Shown one piece after another: positions 15,294 through 19,111 of a stretch of DNA of 19,111 nucleotides. Source of the DNA: JBGPYB01 sp041493035 (GTDB lineage: Bacteria; Acidobacteriota; Vicinamibacteria; Fen-336); contig JBGPYB010000093.1 of the NCBI GenBank assembly GCA_041493035.1, forward strand, positions 1 through 19,111. The letters are read 5' to 3'. The notes under the pieces are model-generated. The model saw only the letters and a list, made by a program, of their open reading frames with translations. It had not been told where the DNA came from and ran no database searches. Made by a program: the position numbers and the translations under genes. Every line of letters begins with the position of its first letter. Position 1 is the first letter of the stretch.

Positions 15294-15307
15294 CATTCCA
15301 GGCGCCC

Positions 15308-16900
15308 ATGGCAAAAAGATACGACGCGATCATCATCGGCGGCGGACACAACGGCCTCGTGGCCGCGGCCTACCTCGCGAAAGCCGGCAAGAGGGTGGTG
15401 GTGCTGGAGCGGCGCCACGTCCTCGGGGGCTCGGCGGTCACCGAGGAGGTCTTCCCCGGTTTCAAGTTCTCGGTCTGCTCCTACGTGGTGTCGCTGCTGC
15501 GCCCCGAGATCATCCGCGACCTGGACCTCCCTCGCCACGGCCTCGAGATCCTCCCCCTCGACGGGACGCTCACGCCTCTCGAGGGAAACCACCTGTGGCG
15601 GATGAACGATCACGCCCGCACGCGCCGCGAGATCTGCCGCTGGTCGGCCACCGACGCCGAGGCGTACGACGACTACTCGAAGGCGATGGTCGACATGGCC
15701 CGCTTCGTGAAGCCGATCCTGTCCATGGTGCCGCCGGACCCGATGTCGTTCGACATAGGAGGCTTCTGGAAGCTTGGGCAGCTCGGCCGGCGCTTTCAAC
15801 AGCTCTCGCGAACCAACCAGCACAACCTGGTCCAGCTCATGACCATGAGCGCCGCCGACATGCTGGACCAGTGGTTCGAGACCGATCCCTTGAAGGCCAC
15901 GATGTCGGCGTCCGGCATCATCGGCACGTTCCTCGGCGTGCGCTCGCCGGGGACCGCCTACGTCCTCCTCCACCACTACATGGGGGAGATCGACGGCGCC
16001 TTCCGGTCATGGGGCTTCTCCCGTGGCGGCACGGGCGCCATCAGCATGGCCATTGCTGGAGCCGCTCTCGAGGCGGGCGCCGAGATCCGCACGAAGACGC
16101 CCATCGGCCGGATCAAGGTCAAGGGGGGACGGGCCATCGGTGTCGCCCTCGAGAACGGCGACGAGATCGACGCCGACGTCGTCGTTTCGAGCGTCGACCC
16201 CAACCGCACCTTCCTGAAGCTGCTGGAGCCCGGCGCCGTCGAGGAGTCGTTCCTCGCCGACGTGCGCCGCTTCAAGCTCAGGGGCTCGTCGGGGAAGGTG
16301 AACCTCGCTCTCGACGCCCTCCCCGACTTCACGTGCATGCCCGGGCCGGGGCCGCACCTCCGCGGCGCGATCTCGATCTCGCCGAGTGTGGAGTACATGG
16401 AGCGCGCCTACGACGACGCCAAGTACGGCGACTTCTCACGGCGCCCGTACATCGACATGGTGATCCCGTCGCTCACCGACCCGTCGGTCGCGCCGCCCGG
16501 GAAACACATCCTCTCCTGCTTCGTTCAGTACGCTCCCCACAAGCTCCGCGAGGGGACCTGGGACGACAAGCGCGAGGCCTTCGGTGACACGGTCATCGAC
16601 ACGATCGCCCAGTACGCCCCGAACATCCGGAAGATCATCCTCCACCGCCAGGTGCTGACGCCCCTTGATCTGGAGCGCGAGTTCGGGCTCACCGAGGGGA
16701 ACATCTTCCAAGGCGAGCTTTCGCTGGAACAGCTCTTCTTCCTGCGCCCCGTCCCCGGATGGGCGCGCTACAGGACGCCGGTCCGCAGCCTCTACATGTG
16801 CGGCTCGTGCACTCACCCGGGGGGAGGCATCATGGGCGCCAACGGGCGGCTCGCAGCTTTCGAGATCCTGAAGGACGTGAACGGCGGGGTGGGCCGATGA
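15308..16900 (+). CDS. PYROXD2-like FAD-dependent oxidoreductase, copy 1
   Basis: FAD flavoprotein, 530 aa, of the phytoene-desaturase/amine-oxidase superfamily. The dinucleotide-binding motif GGGHNGLVAAAYLA starts at 11, the FAD-ribose acid is E34 in VVLERRH, and VLGGSAVTEE follows (38-47). The C-terminal FAD motif is CGSCTHPGGGIMGANG near 498-513. The strings ERRHVLGGSAVTEE and FPGFKFSVCSYVVSLLRPEI closely resemble human PYROXD2 as I recall it, rather than CrtI. Its substrate is unknown. The ATG at 15308 has a weak AGG five bases upstream. The stop overlaps the next start by 4 bp. Confidence 0.88.
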   Translation: MAKRYDAIIIGGGHNGLVAAAYLAKAGKRVVVLERRHVLGGSAVTEEVFPGFKFSVCSYVVSLLRPEIIRDLDLPRHGLEILPLDGTLTPLEGNHLWRMNDHARTRREICRWSATDAEAYDDYSKAMVDMARFVKPILSMVPPDPMSFDIGGFWKLGQLGRRFQQLSRTNQHNLVQLMTMSAADMLDQWFETDPLKATMSASGIIGTFLGVRSPGTAYVLLHHYMGEIDGAFRSWGFSRGGTGAISMAIAGAALEAGAEIRTKTPIGRIKVKGGRAIGVALENGDEIDADVVVSSVDPNRTFLKLLEPGAVEESFLADVRRFKLRGSSGKVNLALDALPDFTCMPGPGPHLRGAISISPSVEYMERAYDDAKYGDFSRRPYIDMVIPSLTDPSVAPPGKHILSCFVQYAPHKLREGTWDDKREAFGDTVIDTIAQYAPNIRKIILHRQVLTPLDLEREFGLTEGNIFQGELSLEQLFFLRPVPGWARYRTPVRSLYMCGSCTHPGGGIMGANGRLAAFEILKDVNGGVGR

Positions 16901-18471
16901 AGGCCGACGTCGTCGTCATCGGCGGAGGCCACAACGCCCTCGTCGCGGCAGCCTATCTGGCCAAGGGCGGCCTGAAGCCTGTCGTGCTCGAGCGGCGTCC
17001 CATCGTCGGTGGCGCCGCCGTGACCGAGGAGTTCCATCCGGGTTTCAAGGCCTCGACCGTGGCGCATACCGCCGGACCGCTTCGGGCGTCGGTGGTCCGA
17101 GACCTGGGTCTGACGTTGCAGTTCGTGGAACCCGAACCGCGCGTCTTCGTCCCACTCGCCGACGGCCGCGGCCTTCAGCTCTTCGGCGATCCGGCGAGGA
17201 GCGCCGCCGAGATCGGGCGCTTCTCGGCCAAGGACGCCGCGCGCTATCCAGAGTTCCACAAGTGCCTTGGTCGGCTTGCGGCCATCCTCGGCCGCGTCCT
17301 CAGGGCGACGCCACCCGACATCACGGCACCCGCCCTCGGAGACGTCTTCCCATTGCTGCGGGTGGCTCTCGGCGTGCGGGGCCTGGGCCGAGTCGAAGCC
17401 CAGAACCTGCTGCGCTGGGGACCCATGGCCGTGGCCGACTTCGCGGCGGAATGGTTCGAGACGGAGGCCCTGCGGGCAGTGATCGCGGCCCGCGGAATCT
17501 CCGGGGCTTTCGCCGGACCCTGGTCCGCCGGAACGACGGCGCAGCTTCTCCTCACGTCGGCGGCCTCGGGCGGCAACGCCGCGGGCTCGACGGTCCTGGT
17601 CAAGGGCGGCCTTGGCGCGCTGACCGAAGCGCTGGCGGCTTCGGCCAAGCGCTATGGGGCCGAAGTGCGCGTCGGAGCCGTGGTCGAGCGCATCACCGTC
17701 AAGGACGGCAAGGTCACCGGCGTCGTCGTGAAGGGGGGCGAGGAGATCACGGCCCGCGCGGTCGTTTCCGGCATTCACCCCCAGACGACGTTCCTGCGAC
17801 TCCTGGATCCGGCCTTGCTCGACCCCGAGGACCTCGGTCGCATGCGCAACTACCAGACCAAGGGGATGGCCTCCAAGGTCAACCTCGCTGTTTCGAAGCT
17901 GCCGAGCTTCACGGCGCTCAAGGGGCAGGATGAACAGACGGCGCTCCGCGGACGCATCCACATCGGCCCGAGCATCGACGACATCGAGAGAGCGTTCGAC
18001 GACGGCAAGCACGGCGACATCTCGAAGCGGCCGTACATGGACGTCACGATTCCGACGCTCTCGGACCCGAGCCTAGCTCCGGCGGGCGCTCACGTCCTCT
18101 CGGTCTACGTTCAATACACGCCCTATCGTCTGAAGACCGGGAGCTGGGACACTCAGCGGGAGGAAGTGGGCGACGTGGTCGTGAAGAACCTCGAGGCATA
18201 CGCGCCCGGGCTCGCGGCCTTCGTGGTCGGGCGCCAGGTGCTGACGCCCGTGGACCTGGAGCGCACGTACGGCCTCGTCGGCGGCCACCCTCTGCACGGC
18301 GAGCCGTCCTTGAACCAGCTCTTCACCATGCGTCCGCTCCTCGGATTCGCGCGATACCGCGGCGGCCTGGACGGGCTCTACCTGTGCGGCGCCGGATCCC
18401 ATCCTGGCGGCGGCGTGACGGGCGGACCGGGCGCCAACGCGGCACGGGAGATCCTGAAGGACCTGCGCTAA
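16897..18471 (+). CDS. PYROXD2-like FAD-dependent oxidoreductase, copy 2
   Basis: Second, diverged member of the same family in tandem, 524 aa. The FAD motif GGGHNALVAAAYLA starts at 9, with E32 in VVLERRP and IVGGAAVTEE (36-45). The C-terminal motif is LCGAGSHPGGGVTGGPG. It keeps family segments such as KRPYMDVTIPTLSDPSLAP and GRQVLTPVDLER at the same relative places as copy 1, showing a gene duplication, but differs strongly in the central substrate region (about 90-230). The start ATGA overlaps the stop of copy 1, and GGGGTGGG lies just upstream, so translation is probably coupled. A heteromeric complex or two steps on related substrates is inference. Confidence 0.88.
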   Translation: MKADVVVIGGGHNALVAAAYLAKGGLKPVVLERRPIVGGAAVTEEFHPGFKASTVAHTAGPLRASVVRDLGLTLQFVEPEPRVFVPLADGRGLQLFGDPARSAAEIGRFSAKDAARYPEFHKCLGRLAAILGRVLRATPPDITAPALGDVFPLLRVALGVRGLGRVEAQNLLRWGPMAVADFAAEWFETEALRAVIAARGISGAFAGPWSAGTTAQLLLTSAASGGNAAGSTVLVKGGLGALTEALAASAKRYGAEVRVGAVVERITVKDGKVTGVVVKGGEEITARAVVSGIHPQTTFLRLLDPALLDPEDLGRMRNYQTKGMASKVNLAVSKLPSFTALKGQDEQTALRGRIHIGPSIDDIERAFDDGKHGDISKRPYMDVTIPTLSDPSLAPAGAHVLSVYVQYTPYRLKTGSWDTQREEVGDVVVKNLEAYAPGLAAFVVGRQVLTPVDLERTYGLVGGHPLHGEPSLNQLFTMRPLLGFARYRGGLDGLYLCGAGSHPGGGVTGGPGANAAREILKDLR

Positions 18472-18490
18472 CGGACGCGTCGCCGCTCCG

Positions 18491-18519
18491 TTGACACCCG
18501 CGACCCTGGCCCATAGAAT
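18491..18519 (+). promoter_or_regulatory. Near-consensus sigma70 promoter of tRNA-Leu
   Basis: TTGACA (18491-18496, perfect -35), an exact 17-base spacer, then TAGAAT (18514-18519, five of six). The transcript would begin near 18526, about 23 bases before the mature tRNA. It is the best promoter in the window. Confidence 0.8.
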
Positions 18520-18548
18520 CGGGGTTTCGCATCCCACCTTCTTTCCGT

Positions 18549-18630
18549 GCCGGAGTGGTGGAATTGGCAGACACGCACGTTTGAGGGGCGTGTGGGGAAA
18601 CCCATGCGGGTTCGAGTCCCGCCTCCGGCA
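18549..18630 (+). tRNA. tRNA-Leu (anticodon GAG)
   Basis: An 82-nt class II cloverleaf. The acceptor stem pairs 18549-18555 with 18623-18629; the D stem is GTG/CAC; the anticodon stem is CACGT/GCGTG with loop TTGAGGG, giving anticodon GAG at 18583-18585. A long variable arm (TGGG/CCCA with loop GAAA) is typical of Leu, and the T arm is GCGGG/CCCGC with loop TTCGAGT. The discriminator is A73, as expected for Leu. The 3' CCA is not encoded; the sequence continues AACC. Confidence 0.97.
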
Positions 18631-18722
18631 AACCCTAGACCATTATTTATCAATAGTTTACGGGTCCAGACCGCCGCTCGGCCAGCTCCTGAGCGAGTTC
18701 CACCCGCGTAGGTGTCGGGGGT
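18631..18722. other. AT-rich non-coding stretch after tRNA-Leu
   Basis: The first 30 bases after the tRNA are only 8 G/C of 30, against roughly two-thirds G/C elsewhere. I see no clear terminator hairpin, no gene, and no second copy of the tRNA 3' end in the remaining ~480 bases. Confidence 0.5.
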
Positions 18723-19111
18723 TCAGAGTTGCCCCGGAATGCAGGGAAGTAGCCCAAGAATCCAGTCGGCCTTTGGATTGCCCTCCCAAGCCTTTCGAAG
18801 GCTGGTCACATCAACGGGCCAGCCGGGGTATTCACTGCGTAGTCTTTCCATGAATGCCGCATCCCCACCAACGATCGCGTGATCCTCGTGGGATACCAGC
18901 AGACCCCAACGAGAATCCAGAGAATACAAAGCATTCTCTAGGACCAGCGGGATCTCCGTGTAGGATGCATACGGTGGAAGCTGACACCGCCAGTGGTCGC
19001 CGCGCTCGAAAAAGTCGCCCGCGTACTCGACGACCGACAACGCAAAGCCGCGCTCACCTGATGCCCGGGCCGCGCTACAGACGGCCTCATATTGCCGCTG
19101 CGCCAAGTGAA
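18723..19111 (-). CDS. Hypothetical protein, 5' end outside window
   Basis: An open frame of at least 127 codons running leftwards from the right edge. The only visible start is TTG at 19106 without a Shine-Dalgarno sequence, and no stop precedes it in the last five bases, so the true start is probably outside. I do not recognise it. The protein looks soluble and mixed alpha/beta, with ALYSLDSRWGLLVSHEDHAIVG and WILGLLPCIPGQL near the end, and several Trp and Cys. Its G+C is lower than its neighbours' (101 of 180 bases at 18781-18960). The position behind a tRNA and the composition suggest acquired DNA (inference). Confidence 0.55.
   Translation of the reverse strand, partial: HLAQRQYEAVCSAARASGERGFALSVVEYAGDFFERGDHWRCQLPPYASYTEIPLVLENALYSLDSRWGLLVSHEDHAIVGGDAAFMERLRSEYPGWPVDVTSLRKAWEGNPKADWILGLLPCIPGQL

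Noticed and set aside
15291..15296. TAACAT before the first PYROXD2-like gene as an internal promoter
   Set aside because: It is formed by the DHS stop codon TAA plus CAT, without a -35; tight operon spacing explains expression.
16813..18012. Leftward open frame of 399 codons opposite the second PYROXD2-like gene
   Set aside because: Antisense shadow, with biased composition and no motif.
1..19111. CRISPR array, insertion sequence, rRNA or riboswitch
   Set aside because: No regularly spaced repeats, transposase motifs with terminal inverted repeats, rRNA segments or recognisable riboswitch cores were seen.

Overview
This is a high-G+C bacterial chromosome segment (about 68% G+C in a sampled core line) with densely packed genes, many 1-4 bp stop/start overlaps and few intergenic gaps. 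The gene set includes a Ser/Thr kinase fused to a WD40 propeller, an exported M14 carboxypeptidase, an exported M3-like peptidase, a DUF4337 membrane protein, a bacterial deoxyhypusine-synthase homologue and paired PYROXD2-type flavoproteins. It resembles Acidobacteriota or a neighbouring high-GC soil/sediment phylum. No marker gene is present, so the phylum is inference.

Layout. (1) 1-1546: a leftward integron-type tyrosine recombinase (IntI) whose canonical part is bracketed by near-identical ~19-bp direct repeats; no cassette array or convincing attC is visible. (2) 1547-4941: leftward DUF4337 membrane protein and secreted M14 metallocarboxypeptidase. (3) 5030-5842: rightward MazG pyrophosphohydrolase, whose stop overlaps that of a leftward membrane-anchored alpha/beta hydrolase (5839-6981). 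(4) 7024-11920: rightward run of RNase D, kinase-WD40 protein and exported M3-like peptidase. (5) 11814-14123: leftward four-gene overlapping operon. In transcription order it holds a small helical protein, a minimal nucleotidyltransferase, a DUF2400/TIGR02757 protein and 3-methyladenine DNA glycosylase I (Tag). The Tag 3' end is antisense to the peptidase 3' end. (6) 14232-18471: rightward operon of a deoxyhypusine-synthase-like enzyme and two tandem PYROXD2-like FAD oxidoreductases, behind a plausible sigma70 promoter. (7) 18491-18630: tRNA-Leu(GAG) with a near-consensus promoter, followed by an abrupt AT-rich stretch and an unrecognised, lower-GC ORF running off the right edge.

Most of the window is housekeeping or repair (MazG, RNase D, Tag) and peptide/ester hydrolysis. 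The least explained parts are the small-protein/nucleotidyltransferase pair, the DHS-like/PYROXD2 operon, the repeat-flanked IntI, and the composition break after the tRNA. Gene calls rest on motifs read by eye; no database search was run.
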